Assembly (NCBI GenBank): GCA_045652245.1
Contig: JAZRTY010000042.1
Location: forward strand, 62,001-126,000
Length of the DNA: 64,000 bases
Direction: 5' to 3'
From: SIG622 sp045652245
Lineage (GTDB): Bacteria; Bacillota; Clostridia; Oscillospirales; CAG-382
Of the stretch, positions 1 through 9,494 are shown one piece after another (the first letter of the stretch is position 1; each line of letters begins with the position of its first letter). A program made the translations under genes and the position numbers. The notes under the pieces are model-generated. The model ran no database searches. It saw nothing but the letters and a program-made list of their open reading frames with translations, and was not told the origin of the DNA.

Positions 1-495
1 CATTTCCGCCCTCATAATATGAACCGAACGTCCCGAAAGGTTTGGCAGAATTGCCATTACAAAGACAAGAACTCCCATACCGCCAATCCAATGAGAGAAG
101 CTTCGCCAGAAAAGCATACCGTGTGACAGTTCCTCAACATTCGTAAGGATTGATGAGCCTGTTGTTGTAAAACCACTCACAATTTCAAAGAATGCATCGA
201 CATATCGCGGAATTTCTCCACTTATTGTAAAGGGAAGCGCACCGATAAGCGACATTGAAAGCCAGGCGACTGCAACAAGTGCAAAGCCTTCCTTTGCAAA
301 AATCAGGTCATTTTCAATTCTGAATATCTTCACAAATGCGAGTCCTAAAAGGAAGGACAGCACTGCGACAGACAAAAAAGACGCAAATCCCTTTGCTTCA
401 CGATATATCAGTGAAACAATCGTCGGAAGCAGCAGCAAAAAGCCGTTCGCTATAAAAATTCGTCCAAGATAATTAAATACAAGTTTTCTGTTCAT
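1..495 (-). CDS. trkH: TrkH-type potassium transporter, N-terminal part (cut by window edge)
   Basis: This is the first 165 codons of a membrane protein that continues beyond base 1; the start is the ATG at 495. The translation begins MNRKLVFNYLGRIF and has several hydrophobic segments. The loop SGFTTTGSSIL (about residues 107-117) is the potassium selectivity-filter loop of the TrkH/KtrB family, and HWIGGMGVLVF follows it. TrkH forms the ion-conducting pore for K+ uptake across the cytoplasmic membrane, gated by the cytoplasmic RCK protein TrkA. The gene for that partner lies 67 nt upstream on the same strand, so the two probably form one operon. The family call is firm; full length cannot be judged. 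Confidence 0.93.
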   Translation of the reverse strand, partial: MNRKLVFNYLGRIFIANGFLLLLPTIVSLIYREAKGFASFLSVAVLSFLLGLAFVKIFRIENDLIFAKEGFALVAVAWLSMSLIGALPFTISGEIPRYVDAFFEIVSGFTTTGSSILTNVEELSHGMLFWRSFSHWIGGMGVLVFVMAILPNLSGRSVHIMRAEM

Positions 496-562
496 TTTAG
501 AATCCTCTCAACCGAATACGAAAAGCAATTCCACATAAAATTTCACAGCCTCTTTACCCGGA

Positions 563-1924
563 TTATTCCTCAATTATATCTGCAAGATTTACAAGTCTTA
601 TACCTTGTGCGATAATAATAATGTGGTCATTTGGAAGTATAAAATCATCACCACTCGGAATGATTATGGCTCTGTCACGAATTATCCCGGCAACAAGGAT
701 GTTTTTCTTGATTTTAAGCTCTTTTAGCGGAATATTGCCGAATGCAAATTCGTTTTCAACTATAAATTCAAGCGCTTCAGCTTTTCCGTCTGTGATTTTA
801 TACAGAGTTTCCACACTGCTGCCCATTGAATTTTCAAGTGCTCTTGCGTATCTTGTCAGAACATCTGAGACCATCTTTTTCGGTGAAATAACGGTATCAA
901 GTCCCATATTTTCAGAAAGGAAGGCAAGCTCGGGGCGATTTACCTTTGTTATTACCTTCGGAACGCCCTGTGACTGTGCATAGTATGATATGAGGATATT
1001 TTGTTCATCCATACCTGTAAGTGCAATAAATGCATCGGTATCACGCAAACCTTCTTCCGAAAGAAGCTCCTGCTTTGCGCCGTCACCGTGAATAATCGTA
1101 GCCTTGGGAAGATAGTTGCTGAACAACTCACAACGACTGATGTCCTGTTCGATAATCTTCACCTTTACCCCACTTGCTATAAGCTTCTTTGCAAGATAAA
1201 ACGCAATTCTGCTCGCACCGAGTATAATTACGCTCCTTGAATGCTCCTGCATAATTCCAAGCATTCTGAAGAGCTTTTCGATTTCGGCTTGCTCTGCTGC
1301 AATATGTATTCTGTCTCCGCTCTTCATAACGAAATTTCCTCTCGGAATGAAGACCTGTTCATCTCGCTGTACGGCGCATACAAGGAATTTTGCATCATAC
1401 TGCTTTCTTATTTCGTGAAGCGTCATTCCGTCAAGCACAGAATCGGGCTTGAGCTTTATTTCAATAAGCTCAAACTGACGTTTGCAGAAGGTTTCGACAT
1501 TTACGGCGCTCGGGAATCTCAAAATGTTATAAAGCTCGTGCGCTGCAAGAAAATCCGGATTTAGTGACAATGACAGATTCAGCTGCTTCTTCATGAAATT
1601 CAGGCTCTTGTCATTATATTCGGGGTTTCTGATTCTTGCAATGGTGTGCCTTGTACCGAGCTTTCTTGCAAGGAAGCAGCAAAGCATATTAAATTCGTCA
1701 GAACCGGTAACTGCCACAAGAAGCTCTGCCTCATCAGCTCCTGCTTCAAGCAATATATCACTGTCAACTCCGTTTCCGACAACACACATTGCGTCATACA
1801 CATTAGAAATTTCTTTGACAATTTCTGCATTTGAATCTATCGCAACGACCTCATGCCCCTCAAGGAGCAGATTCTGAATAATAGCTTCTCCTATTTTTCC
1901 ACAGCCTACGATTATAATTTTCAT
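563..1924 (-). CDS. trkA: Trk potassium uptake regulatory subunit TrkA
   Basis: 453 aa, the usual length for a tandem TrkA. It has two RCK modules, each a Rossmann-like TrkA_N part followed by a TrkA_C part. The first nucleotide-binding loop is intact (MKIIIVGCGKIGEA at the N-terminus). The second, near residue 235 (IILGASRIAFYLAKK), is degenerate, as is common in the second half of TrkA. The protein binds NAD(H) or ATP on the cytoplasmic side and gates TrkH, whose gene follows at once. An AGGAAG ribosome site precedes the ATG. The upstream LacI gene ends only 73 nt away, so the promoter must be short or shared. Confidence 0.95.
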   Translation of the reverse strand: MKIIIVGCGKIGEAIIQNLLLEGHEVVAIDSNAEIVKEISNVYDAMCVVGNGVDSDILLEAGADEAELLVAVTGSDEFNMLCCFLARKLGTRHTIARIRNPEYNDKSLNFMKKQLNLSLSLNPDFLAAHELYNILRFPSAVNVETFCKRQFELIEIKLKPDSVLDGMTLHEIRKQYDAKFLVCAVQRDEQVFIPRGNFVMKSGDRIHIAAEQAEIEKLFRMLGIMQEHSRSVIILGASRIAFYLAKKLIASGVKVKIIEQDISRCELFSNYLPKATIIHGDGAKQELLSEEGLRDTDAFIALTGMDEQNILISYYAQSQGVPKVITKVNRPELAFLSENMGLDTVISPKKMVSDVLTRYARALENSMGSSVETLYKITDGKAEALEFIVENEFAFGNIPLKELKIKKNILVAGIIRDRAIIIPSGDDFILPNDHIIIIAQGIRLVNLADIIEE

Positions 1925-1997
1925 ATCTTCACTTCCTGTTCCATTATATTCGGTTGTAAATTTTTGATTATTTTATGAGTAAACGGGAAGGTGATAT

Positions 1998-2960
1998 CTA
2001 TATTTTTGCCTTCCCCACCGATTCCCTTTTCACAAGCTCTGTTGAAACCTTGATTTTCTTTATTTTGCCTTTACCCTTATTTTCCATTCTGTCAAACAGT
2101 AAGTCAACTGCAATTTCACACAAGTCCTCACTGTATGAAGTAATTGATGTAAGCGGTACATTCAGGTATGCCGCTTCTCTGTTGTCATCCATTCCGACAA
2201 GAGATATATCCTCCGGTATTCTAAGACCGTGTTCATATATACTTTTCATAGCACCAATTGCAATACTGTCATATGCTGCGACAATTGCAGTTGGCACTTT
2301 TTCCATTGTCATGAGAATATTCGTTGCATAATACCCTGCTTCTTCAAAACGTTCTTTTCTCTCTATTACATAATCATTATTGATTTTTATACCCTTTTCC
2401 TGCATTGCCTGCTCAAAAAGCTTGAATTTTCCTCCGGTGAGTGTTTCCCCGATAAACGCAATATCAGTATGACCTTTTTCAAGAAGACAGTCTACCACAT
2501 CAGTTATTGCAGTTTTCATAGAAAGCGAAATGGAATCAAAATTCTCGCTGTCACCGATTACTACAATCGGCGTTGCATAATTCGTCTTTGAAACGTCCGA
2601 ACCGACTATAATTACACCGTCAACCTTTGCAATTTCGGCAAAGTATGATAACATTTCATTTTTGGAATATTTATCAAAATTACAGCTTGCCGCCACCATA
2701 ACACCATCATGCTTTTCTATTTCTTTTTTAAGATACGTAAGATGCTGAGAATAATATCCGCTTTGGAATTCGGGACAGATAACGGCAATTACCTTTTTAC
2801 CGAAAGAGGGCTTGCAGTATTTATCATAACATCCCGACTTTCTGGCAATTTCAAATATGTACTCCCTTTTTTCGTCACTGATTTCACGGCTTCCCGAAAA
2901 AGCCTTCGACACAGTTGAAACAGACACATTCGCAATATCGGCAAGTTGTTTCATTGTCAT
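1998..2960 (-). CDS. LacI-family transcriptional regulator
   Basis: 320 aa. The N-terminal helix-turn-helix and hinge are typical of LacI (MKQLADIANVSVSTVSKAF, then EISDEKREYIFEIARKSG). A periplasmic-binding-protein-like effector domain follows from about residue 60 (DGVIIVGSD, SLVGMDDN). Translation may begin at 2960 or two codons later at 2954. The gene sits 14 nt behind an MFS transporter in the same direction, so it most likely controls that transporter and itself. A 13-bp palindrome (GTAGTAAAACTAC, 4284-4296) just after the transporter's promoter is the best candidate operator. The ligand is unknown, probably a sugar or glycoside. Confidence 0.9.
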   Translation of the reverse strand: MTMKQLADIANVSVSTVSKAFSGSREISDEKREYIFEIARKSGCYDKYCKPSFGKKVIAVICPEFQSGYYSQHLTYLKKEIEKHDGVMVAASCNFDKYSKNEMLSYFAEIAKVDGVIIVGSDVSKTNYATPIVVIGDSENFDSISLSMKTAITDVVDCLLEKGHTDIAFIGETLTGGKFKLFEQAMQEKGIKINNDYVIERKERFEEAGYYATNILMTMEKVPTAIVAAYDSIAIGAMKSIYEHGLRIPEDISLVGMDDNREAAYLNVPLTSITSYSEDLCEIAVDLLFDRMENKGKGKIKKIKVSTELVKRESVGKAKI

Positions 2961-2974
2961 CCGGATTCACCATC

Positions 2975-4258
2975 CTACTGAATCATTATTTTTTGCTTTT
3001 CTACAATTTTCCTGATAAAGATAATCGTTATAAGTGTCATAACAAAGGATATTGCAGAAAGTATCTGCTGACCGTAAATATGTACACCAAAAATCATATT
3101 GTTGTTTGCCTGTACCGTATCAAGGAGTTTACCTCCGAGAATTGATGCTCCAAAGCCGAACAAGCCACCTATACAGTTTTTAATCGCCATTGCCTGAACA
3201 ATATATTTGGAATCAACATAGCTGTAAACAATATTATATGAATTCTGGTTTGTTCCTGCAACAGAGCAGTTAAAAAGGATTGTGTAAATAATTATCAGAA
3301 ACCATGTGGACTTTGTAGTAAACACATTCACAAAAAACGCCATCGCTGCCAACCACAAACCGAGCTTGTAGCCCTTTATATATGACGTTTTGTCGGAATA
3401 TTTCCCAATCGGTCTTGATATGAAAAATCTTGCAAGACAGGCTACAATATTTACAAGCTGAACAAGGAAAACCGACATCATTAAATCGTTGGCTTTAAAA
3501 ATTCCAAGAAAGCCTACCGTAAAATATCTTGCCACATCCCATAAAACGGTAAGAATTATTACGCTTTGAAAATTCCTGTTTCCGACAGTTTTACGCAAAA
3601 CATACGATATCGGTGTGGTATCGGTTGTATTTTCGGTTGAATAATCTTTTTTAATAAGTGCAAGAGATATAAAATTGCACACATTAAGAATAAGAATTGC
3701 TGCAGCGATAAACAAAAAACCGCCGCCAAGATTATTACAGGCTTCATATTTATCTATGATATACCCCACAACAGCAGTAAAAGCCATTCCGAGAATCAGG
3801 GAAATCATTTCCTTAAGTGCCGAAAAGCTTGCCCGTTTTGTGGGAGAAACATATGAGTTTGCCCATTTAAAGCATATATTCTGTATCAGGTATTTACAAA
3901 CATATGCCACTAAAATACATATTACCAAAAGAGCAGTTTTTTGTGTTTTCCCAAAAGGCGTAAAGGGGATGAGATACATAAACAAAAAACAGAATATGCT
4001 TATAGTATCAAATGTCATTACCAGCTTTTTTGCACTCACCCTTGCTTTTGCGATAAATAATGTAAAGATCTGAAAAACAAAAGCCAGTGTAATAAACGAG
4101 GAGATAATACCGACAAGTCCATCACTTATTCCGATGCTTGAAAGCAGTTTTGCAAGATATATGTCTGTTACAAGTAATGATACAAAGTACTCGGTGGTGC
4201 TTTGTACAATATATGCCTTTCGTGAACGTGTATACTCCGGTGATTGAAATTTGTCCAT
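2975..4258 (-). CDS. Major facilitator superfamily transporter
   Basis: 427 aa with about twelve hydrophobic segments across its length. The layout is that of a distant MFS permease; no motif fixes the substrate. The cytoplasmic loop near residue 280 (RPIGKYSDKTSYIKGYKLG) resembles the MFS loop between helices 8 and 9. It is the first gene of a two-gene operon with the LacI-type regulator and has a clear promoter (4301-4329) with an operator-like palindrome downstream of it. Import of a carbohydrate or related small molecule is inferred from this pairing only. Confidence 0.85.
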   Translation of the reverse strand: MDKFQSPEYTRSRKAYIVQSTTEYFVSLLVTDIYLAKLLSSIGISDGLVGIISSFITLAFVFQIFTLFIAKARVSAKKLVMTFDTISIFCFLFMYLIPFTPFGKTQKTALLVICILVAYVCKYLIQNICFKWANSYVSPTKRASFSALKEMISLILGMAFTAVVGYIIDKYEACNNLGGGFLFIAAAILILNVCNFISLALIKKDYSTENTTDTTPISYVLRKTVGNRNFQSVIILTVLWDVARYFTVGFLGIFKANDLMMSVFLVQLVNIVACLARFFISRPIGKYSDKTSYIKGYKLGLWLAAMAFFVNVFTTKSTWFLIIIYTILFNCSVAGTNQNSYNIVYSYVDSKYIVQAMAIKNCIGGLFGFGASILGGKLLDTVQANNNMIFGVHIYGQQILSAISFVMTLITIIFIRKIVEKQKIMIQ

Positions 4259-4283
4259 AACTAATAATTCCTTTCTGATAAAT

Positions 4284-4329
4284 GTAGTAAAACTACTGTC
4301 ATTCTATCAAAAAAGGAAACCATTGTCAA
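4284..4329 (-). promoter_or_regulatory. Promoter and putative LacI operator of the MFS-LacI operon
   Basis: On the minus strand, TTGACA (4324-4329) and TAGAAT (4301-4306) are separated by 17 nt. About 4-5 nt past the -10 box lies the palindrome GTAGT-AAA-ACTAC (4284-4296), covering the expected transcription start, a classical repressor position. The LacI-type regulator encoded in the same operon is the natural candidate to bind it. Confidence 0.75.
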
Positions 4330-4600
4330 ACAAATGAATACGAAACTTTTTCGTAAGTTCAAGCACAATTACGCTCATTGTAAATACATTATACTCTATT
4401 TTTGAAAAAAATTCAATCCTTTTTTATAAATTTATCCATTATACTCCGTAAAGAATAAATCCCACCGTATTATCAACTTTTTTCTGTGTTTCAAAGATTA
4501 GTAAATTTTATTGTATTTGTAAAAAAATATAAATATAATTGCTTTTTTGGAAATTTTGTTGTATAATGTTAAATGTTATAGTATGCTTTAAAAGGTACTG
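4330..4600. other. AT-rich intergenic region
   Basis: This stretch is very AT-rich. I see no reading frame with a ribosome site and no convincing stem-loop. It separates the MFS-LacI operon from the 3' end of a small membrane-protein gene. Confidence 0.5.
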
Positions 4601-4990
4601 CTATGAGATAAGTCCCTCGCAGATTTCCCTTATTTCATTTTCCTGCGCCACTATGCCCTCATAAAGTAAGGCAATATCATATTCGGGAAGTGCTCCGACA
4701 TCTATATCCACAACCTCAAGAAGCTCCCCGTCTGCACTGAAAACACCTATTTTTCCGTTATAAACACGAAGGGTTCTGAGAATCTCACCACTCTTATCTG
4801 CCTGAGCAGAATCTTCGTATTCCTGTGCTGACGAATCCTTCACCGAGTATTCATATGTGAGAGTTTGTGGTATAAAATATACACCAAGTAAAAAAACTAT
4901 ACATAAAAAACATACAAATACAAGCTTCAGTGAAAGCTTTAAAATCGCTTTCTTTATATACTTTGTTTCTATCATTTTAGTTGCCCCCAT
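4601..4990 (-). CDS. Small membrane-anchored protein, BofC C-domain-like
   Basis: 129 aa. One membrane segment lies at about residues 16-42 (LSLKLVFVCFLCIVFLLGVYF). The extracytoplasmic part ends in a region resembling the C-terminal domain of BofC-like proteins (LRVYNGKIGVFSADGELLEVV, then LPEYDIALLYEGI). In Bacillus, BofC acts in the intermembrane space of the forespore; here only the domain resemblance is visible and no sporulation gene is nearby. It is transcribed divergently from the PBP gene. Translation could start at 4990 or at 4975, which has a GGGGG stretch upstream. The family call is tentative. Confidence 0.6.
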   Translation of the reverse strand: MGATKMIETKYIKKAILKLSLKLVFVCFLCIVFLLGVYFIPQTLTYEYSVKDSSAQEYEDSAQADKSGEILRTLRVYNGKIGVFSADGELLEVVDIDVGALPEYDIALLYEGIVAQENEIREICEGLIS

Positions 4991-5104
4991 AATGCTTTAT
5001 ACCCCTATTTTTTACATATTTTCTATTTTTATTCTCCGGAATATAAATAACCATACTCAGTCGCCTCCGGGCAGTTATCCTCTATCGGGAAAGGAGAGCT
5101 TACT

Positions 5105-7768
5105 ATGAATTCCAAGAAAAAATCAACCAAGAGCAGCCGGAACACAAGTCTTTGGAAAAAAATCTCACGTGTGTTCGGCAGAATCATAAGTGTCCTTCTG
5201 ACACTCCTGCTTATCGGTGTTATAACAGGCATTATCGTTGCGACAACCTTTGCCGTATACTGCCGTGATTATCTTTTTGACACGGATTTTGATATAACCG
5301 ACCTGCGTTTTAATCTGGATATGACAACTACCGTTTATTATCCCGAATATGCCGATATTGAACGTACAGAGCTCCTCGGGTATATCGAAATGGAGGACCA
5401 GAGAATACACGGAACAGAAAACCGTTTCTGGGCTCCTGTTTACGATATGCCGGAAAATCTGAAAAATGCCTTCATAGCTATTGAGGACAAGCGTTTTTAT
5501 CAGCACAACGGTATTGATATAAGAAGAACGCTCGGGGCTGCCCTTGAGCTTTTAAAGGGGAACAAGAGCTATGGTGGCTCAACGATTACCCAGCAGCTTA
5601 TAAAAAACATAACCGGTGACAGGGACAGTACGATTCAGCGTAAGGTTACCGAAATCTCGCGAGCTATAGTGTTAACACAAAAAAAGACAAAAAGCGAAGT
5701 GCTTGAGATGTATCTCAATACAATCCCCCTGTCTCACGGAAATTACGGAGTTGCCGCTGCTGCAAATTATTTCTTTGACAAGGATGTTTCCGACCTTACC
5801 CTTATTGAATGTGCTGCTCTTGCTGCAATTCCCAAGTCTCCGACAAAATATGACCCGGAGAGAAATCCCGAGGAGAACAGGGAAAGACGCAACACCGTTC
5901 TTTATGAAATGTACGACCAGGAAAAGATTACAAAAGAGGAATATGAGGAAGCAATAAATTCCGAGCTTGTGCTGAACATCAATAACGAAGTTGCAATCGG
6001 CAGCATCGGTTCATACTTCACCGACGAGCTTCGTCGTCAGGTTGAAGCCGACCTCATGGAGGAATACGGCTACACAAAGGAAATAGCTCAGACTCTTGTC
6101 CTTTCGGGTGGACTTAAAATTTACGCAACAGTTGACCCTTATATCCAGAATATTCTTGAAGAGGTTTACGAGGACGAAACAACCTTCAGACGTGTTGATG
6201 ACGGACTTCAGCCGGAATCCGCCATGGTTGTTCTTGCTCCTGACACAGGAGATGTTCTCGGGGTAGTTGGCGGCAGAGGTGAGAAAACGGCTGCTATGAC
6301 TCTTAACCGTGCAACCCGCAGTAAGCGTCAGATAGGTTCTTCGATTAAGCCAATTTCTGTTTATGCCCCTGCGATTGATTTAGGTCTTATAAACTACGGC
6401 AGTGTTCTTGACGATTTGCCTGTTGAATTTAACGAGCAAATGGACAGATACTGGCCGAGAAATACTCCCGAGGCGTATGACGGAAAGGTAACTGTAAAAG
6501 AAGCTATAGGCGTTTCAAAGAACACTACCGCAGTAAAGCTTATACAACAGCTGACACCTCAATATTCTTACGATTTTCTCAGAGAGCGTCTTGGCGTTAC
6601 AAGCCTTGTAAAATCCGATATTGACGAATCGCCTATGGCTCTTGGTGGTCTTACCTACGGTCTTACAACCCTTGAAACTGCAGGTGCGTACACAGCTCTT
6701 GCAAATGACGGTGTTTACTCAAAGCCGAGATTTTACACGAAAGTTCTTGACAGCCAGGGAAATGTCCTTCTCGAAAAAGGCGAACAGCACAATATCGCAA
6801 TCGACAAAAGCACCTCCCAAATTATGACAAAGCTCCTTTGTGGAGTTGTAGAAGAGGGTACGGCAACAAGAGTAACTCTGAAAAACAGCTTTGAGGTAGC
6901 TGCAAAAACAGGTACTACAAACAACGACAACGACCAGTATTTTGTAGGCTATACACCATACTATCTCGGTGCTACCTGGTTCGGCTATGACCAGAACAGA
7001 ACGCTTGCAAAATTCAACGGTCAAAGTCAGGCTCTTTCTGCCTGGGATAAGGCTATGGTAAAAATTCACGAAAGAGTGCTGAAATACGAAAAAGAAATAA
7101 AAACCTTTGATTATTCCGAGCTTGTTGAAGCCGAATACTGTATAGATACAGGTCTTGCCCCCAGTGAGTTTTGCTATCTTGATATACGTGGTTCAAGGGT
7201 TGAAGTCGGCTACTTCAAGGAAGGTACAGAGCCTACCACGCAGTGCGATGCTCACACTGTTGTTAAATGGAACAGGGAAACACAGTCTATTGCCTGCGAA
7301 AATTGTCCTGCTGAGGATGTAGGAGAAATTGTCCTTATAAAGGTAGGCAAGGAAAGAATATTTGACCATGAACTGACAGTTGCAGATACGCCGTTTACCG
7401 TTATGGACCTTCCGGAAGATTACGTTTATCCGGATACACAGAATACTTGTATTTACGCAAATCTTGCACAGGGCAAATATATCGGATATACAAGCAAGGG
7501 TCCGGAGGATATTCCGCCAAACAGCTATTGTACTGTTCACAAGGCTCTGGCTGAAATTCCGGATATCCCTGATATAGATGAGGATGACAGAGAGGAAAAG
7601 TACGACGAAACCGATATTCTCGATATAACAGGCACGCCCAAAGATAACGAAAATGACGACGAAAGTAGCGATGATAACGACGAAGATATAAAAAACGCAG
7701 GCACAGATAAAAACACCGGCAAGGATTATACCGACGACTTATCTGAAGATTCACTGAGGATAAGATAA
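5105..7768 (+). CDS. ponA: Class A penicillin-binding protein (PBP1A type)
   Basis: 887 aa, bifunctional peptidoglycan glycosyltransferase and D,D-transpeptidase anchored in the membrane. A short basic cytoplasmic tail precedes the membrane segment (about 25-52). The GT51 domain has the catalytic glutamate E127 in IEDKRFYQHNGID and the motif GGSTITQQLIKN. The transpeptidase domain shows the complete set: S412-S-I-K415, S471-K-N and K601-T-G-T. The C-terminal tail is rich in Asp, Glu and Asn and probably disordered. AAGGAGAG lies just before the ATG. An SLH-domain envelope protein follows 41 nt downstream. The enzyme is expected to be sensitive to beta-lactams; no resistance feature can be read. 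Confidence 0.95.
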   Translation: MNSKKKSTKSSRNTSLWKKISRVFGRIISVLLTLLLIGVITGIIVATTFAVYCRDYLFDTDFDITDLRFNLDMTTTVYYPEYADIERTELLGYIEMEDQRIHGTENRFWAPVYDMPENLKNAFIAIEDKRFYQHNGIDIRRTLGAALELLKGNKSYGGSTITQQLIKNITGDRDSTIQRKVTEISRAIVLTQKKTKSEVLEMYLNTIPLSHGNYGVAAAANYFFDKDVSDLTLIECAALAAIPKSPTKYDPERNPEENRERRNTVLYEMYDQEKITKEEYEEAINSELVLNINNEVAIGSIGSYFTDELRRQVEADLMEEYGYTKEIAQTLVLSGGLKIYATVDPYIQNILEEVYEDETTFRRVDDGLQPESAMVVLAPDTGDVLGVVGGRGEKTAAMTLNRATRSKRQIGSSIKPISVYAPAIDLGLINYGSVLDDLPVEFNEQMDRYWPRNTPEAYDGKVTVKEAIGVSKNTTAVKLIQQLTPQYSYDFLRERLGVTSLVKSDIDESPMALGGLTYGLTTLETAGAYTALANDGVYSKPRFYTKVLDSQGNVLLEKGEQHNIAIDKSTSQIMTKLLCGVVEEGTATRVTLKNSFEVAAKTGTTNNDNDQYFVGYTPYYLGATWFGYDQNRTLAKFNGQSQALSAWDKAMVKIHERVLKYEKEIKTFDYSELVEAEYCIDTGLAPSEFCYLDIRGSRVEVGYFKEGTEPTTQCDAHTVVKWNRETQSIACENCPAEDVGEIVLIKVGKERIFDHELTVADTPFTVMDLPEDYVYPDTQNTCIYANLAQGKYIGYTSKGPEDIPPNSYCTVHKALAEIPDIPDIDEDDREEKYDETDILDITGTPKDNENDDESSDDNDEDIKNAGTDKNTGKDYTDDLSEDSLRIR

Positions 7769-7809
7769 CAAACTGACATAAATTTAAATTGTAAAGGAAT
7801 TTAAAAAAT

Positions 7810-9087
7810 ATGCCAAGACGGAAAATAAAAAAGACAATTTATCTTTTAACAATAGCTGTTTCGATGCTTTTCGGTAGTATTACAGGCTTTACAAGTCCGG
7901 ATTTTCCGCAGACCTTTTATGCGCAGCCATATGGCACACAGTTTTTCGATCTGTCGAATGAAAATGCCGGTGCCGAAAGGTTTGTTGACGTAACAAGTGA
8001 TGCCTGGTATTTCAGCTATCTTGATTCACTTGTGAAAAAGGGGATAATAAACGGTGTTACCGAAACACAATATAGTCCTAACGGCACTTTAACGCTTCCT
8101 GAATGTGCAGCGCTTCTTGTTCGCACACTCGGACTTGAGCAGGAAGCAACCGGTCGACAGCAGTTAATCTCTGCCAAAGGCAAGCAAGGCAGTGACAAGT
8201 GGTATATCGGCTATATTGCGCTTCTTTGTGAAATGAAGGTCATAGACGGAGCAAGCTACGGCTATACATATGACAAGCAGGGTGATTTTATTGAAAAAAC
8301 AAGTGAACCTTCGCTTCGCCCGGTAAAAAGATATGAGCTAGCATCCTTTCTTTCAAATATAACAAAGCTTGACTCCTCACCTGTTCGTGCAAAAAACACC
8401 TACTCCGAGCGTGGGGGTTACGGTTATGAGTTTATTCGTGGCGGTATGTATGACGAGGGTGCGGTTTCGAAATACAAGGATGAAATTTCAGATTTTGAAA
8501 GCATACCCGAAGACTATCGGGAAAGCGTACTTGAATGCTACTACAATGCTATTTTCAACGGGGATAGCAGTGGAAATTTCAACCCCGAAAATAGCCTTAC
8601 ACGAGCAGAAATGGCAAAAATCATAGCAACACTCGACGATATGTCCTTGCGTTTCGGCAAGGATTTCCGTGAAAACGCAATCCTTCCGGACAATAGCAGC
8701 TACACTACAGATATTTACGGAAACAAAGTATTAAAGAAGAATGTCGGCAGAGAGCTTCTAGAAAGCTCTTTAAAGGGAGTTTCGGTAAATAACGGCTATC
8801 TTCGACTTTCACACAATAGTGTTCTCCCCCTTGGATATGCACTTGAAGCAAACATCTACACAACCGACGCAGACGGTGCCTGTACAAAGGTTATGTCATA
8901 CGGTAATATGCAAAGTGGCAGTAATATACAGGGTATAGCTCGTGACTATTACGTCGGAGGCAACGCCGTGGTAATCTACATACTTCGCAATATCGCAACA
9001 GGTGGAGATATCGAAGGCATCCTTGAGGTAACAATCGAAAACGGAAGCATTGCTTATGGCGACGCAATCGACAGAAATTTTGCATAA
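7810..9087 (+). CDS. S-layer homology (SLH) domain surface protein
   Basis: 425 aa secreted protein. A signal peptide covers roughly residues 1-38 (basic KIKK, then a hydrophobic run). Three SLH-like motifs follow: FVDVTSDAWYFSYLDSLVKK near residue 57, a second around 120-190, and one near 240 with FNPENSLTRAEMAKIIATL. SLH domains bind pyruvylated secondary cell-wall polymer and hold proteins on the surface. The last 150 residues form a domain I do not recognise. It lies 41 nt after the PBP gene and is probably co-transcribed, which would suit an envelope role. Confidence 0.88.
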   Translation: MPRRKIKKTIYLLTIAVSMLFGSITGFTSPDFPQTFYAQPYGTQFFDLSNENAGAERFVDVTSDAWYFSYLDSLVKKGIINGVTETQYSPNGTLTLPECAALLVRTLGLEQEATGRQQLISAKGKQGSDKWYIGYIALLCEMKVIDGASYGYTYDKQGDFIEKTSEPSLRPVKRYELASFLSNITKLDSSPVRAKNTYSERGGYGYEFIRGGMYDEGAVSKYKDEISDFESIPEDYRESVLECYYNAIFNGDSSGNFNPENSLTRAEMAKIIATLDDMSLRFGKDFRENAILPDNSSYTTDIYGNKVLKKNVGRELLESSLKGVSVNNGYLRLSHNSVLPLGYALEANIYTTDADGACTKVMSYGNMQSGSNIQGIARDYYVGGNAVVIYILRNIATGGDIEGILEVTIENGSIAYGDAIDRNFA

Positions 9088-9115
9088 TTTTACCTGATTT
9101 AACAAAATATAAAAA

Positions 9116-9136
9116 TGGCAAGTACCCTACTTGCCA
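9116..9136 (+). terminator. Hairpin after the SLH gene
   Basis: A perfect 9-bp inverted repeat TGGCAAGTA / TACTTGCCA with a 3-nt loop sits 28 nt after the SLH stop and just before the tRNA. The T-tract is weak (ATAATAT), so it may be a poor terminator or an RNA-processing hairpin. Confidence 0.5.
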
Positions 9137-9142
9137 TAATAT

Positions 9143-9219
9143 CTACCATTAGCTCAGCTGGATAGAGTACCAGATTCCGATTCTGTTGGTCGTGGGTTCA
9201 AATCCCTCATGGTAGGCCA
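9143..9219 (+). tRNA. tRNA-Arg (anticodon CCG)
   Basis: A full cloverleaf can be folded. The acceptor stem CTACCAT/ATGGTAG has 7 pairs; the D-arm starts GCTCAGCTGGATAGAGT; the anticodon loop TTCCGAT gives anticodon CCG (9177-9179) reading CGG; the T-loop is TTCAAAT; the discriminator is G9216 and CCA is encoded at 9217-9219. There is one C-T mismatch at the base of the anticodon stem and one T-T mismatch in the T-stem, so the gene is slightly off ideal but otherwise complete. Confidence 0.88.
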
Positions 9220-9224
9220 AAAAG

Positions 9225-9255
9225 AAAAGTCGCTCTTGTTGCGACTTTTTCTTTT
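9225..9255 (+). terminator. Terminator of the tRNA-Arg gene
   Basis: The stem AAAAGTCGC / GCGACTTTT has a 7-nt loop and is followed by TCTTTTT, immediately after the encoded CCA. This is a standard intrinsic terminator. Confidence 0.85.
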
Positions 9256-9258
9256 TGT

Positions 9259-9351
9259 TCTATTATCTTTTATCTCTTATCTATTCTCTAAATTGCTTGC
9301 GACTTTTCAGATAAAAGATAATAAAGAATAGATAATAGATAAGAGAATTGG
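9259..9351. repeat. AT-rich interleaved inverted repeats
   Basis: TATTATCTTTTATCT (9261-9275) recurs as its exact reverse complement at 9309-9323. The adjoining arm CTTATCTATTCTC (about 9277-9289) is repeated inverted at about 9325-9349 with an internal ATAGATA duplication. The arms run A-B-A'-B', not in simple hairpin order. GCGACTTTT also occurs twice (9241, 9299). No gene is present. Confidence 0.6.
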
Positions 9352-9426
9352 TAGTTTTGCTATCACAGTTTTTTATATAATCCCCCTTCAAAGTCCAAAT
9401 TTCTTTACATCAAAGTAAAAAACACC

Positions 9427-9455
9427 TGGACTTTTCCCTGCATTTGTGTTATAAT
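9427..9455 (+). promoter_or_regulatory. Promoter of the GHL6-like gene
   Basis: TGGACT (9427-9432), a 17-nt spacer and TATAAT (9450-9455), 39 nt before the chosen start codon. The weak -35 box would fit an activator-dependent promoter; an AraC-type regulator is encoded just downstream of the gene. Confidence 0.55.
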
Positions 9456-9494
9456 TAACATATGTATTGTAAATTCATTTCCAAGGAGCTTATT

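Noticed and set aside
621..2331. Several plus-strand reading frames opposite trkA and the LacI gene
   Set aside because: They lack ribosome sites and recognisable protein character and lie wholly opposite well-supported genes.
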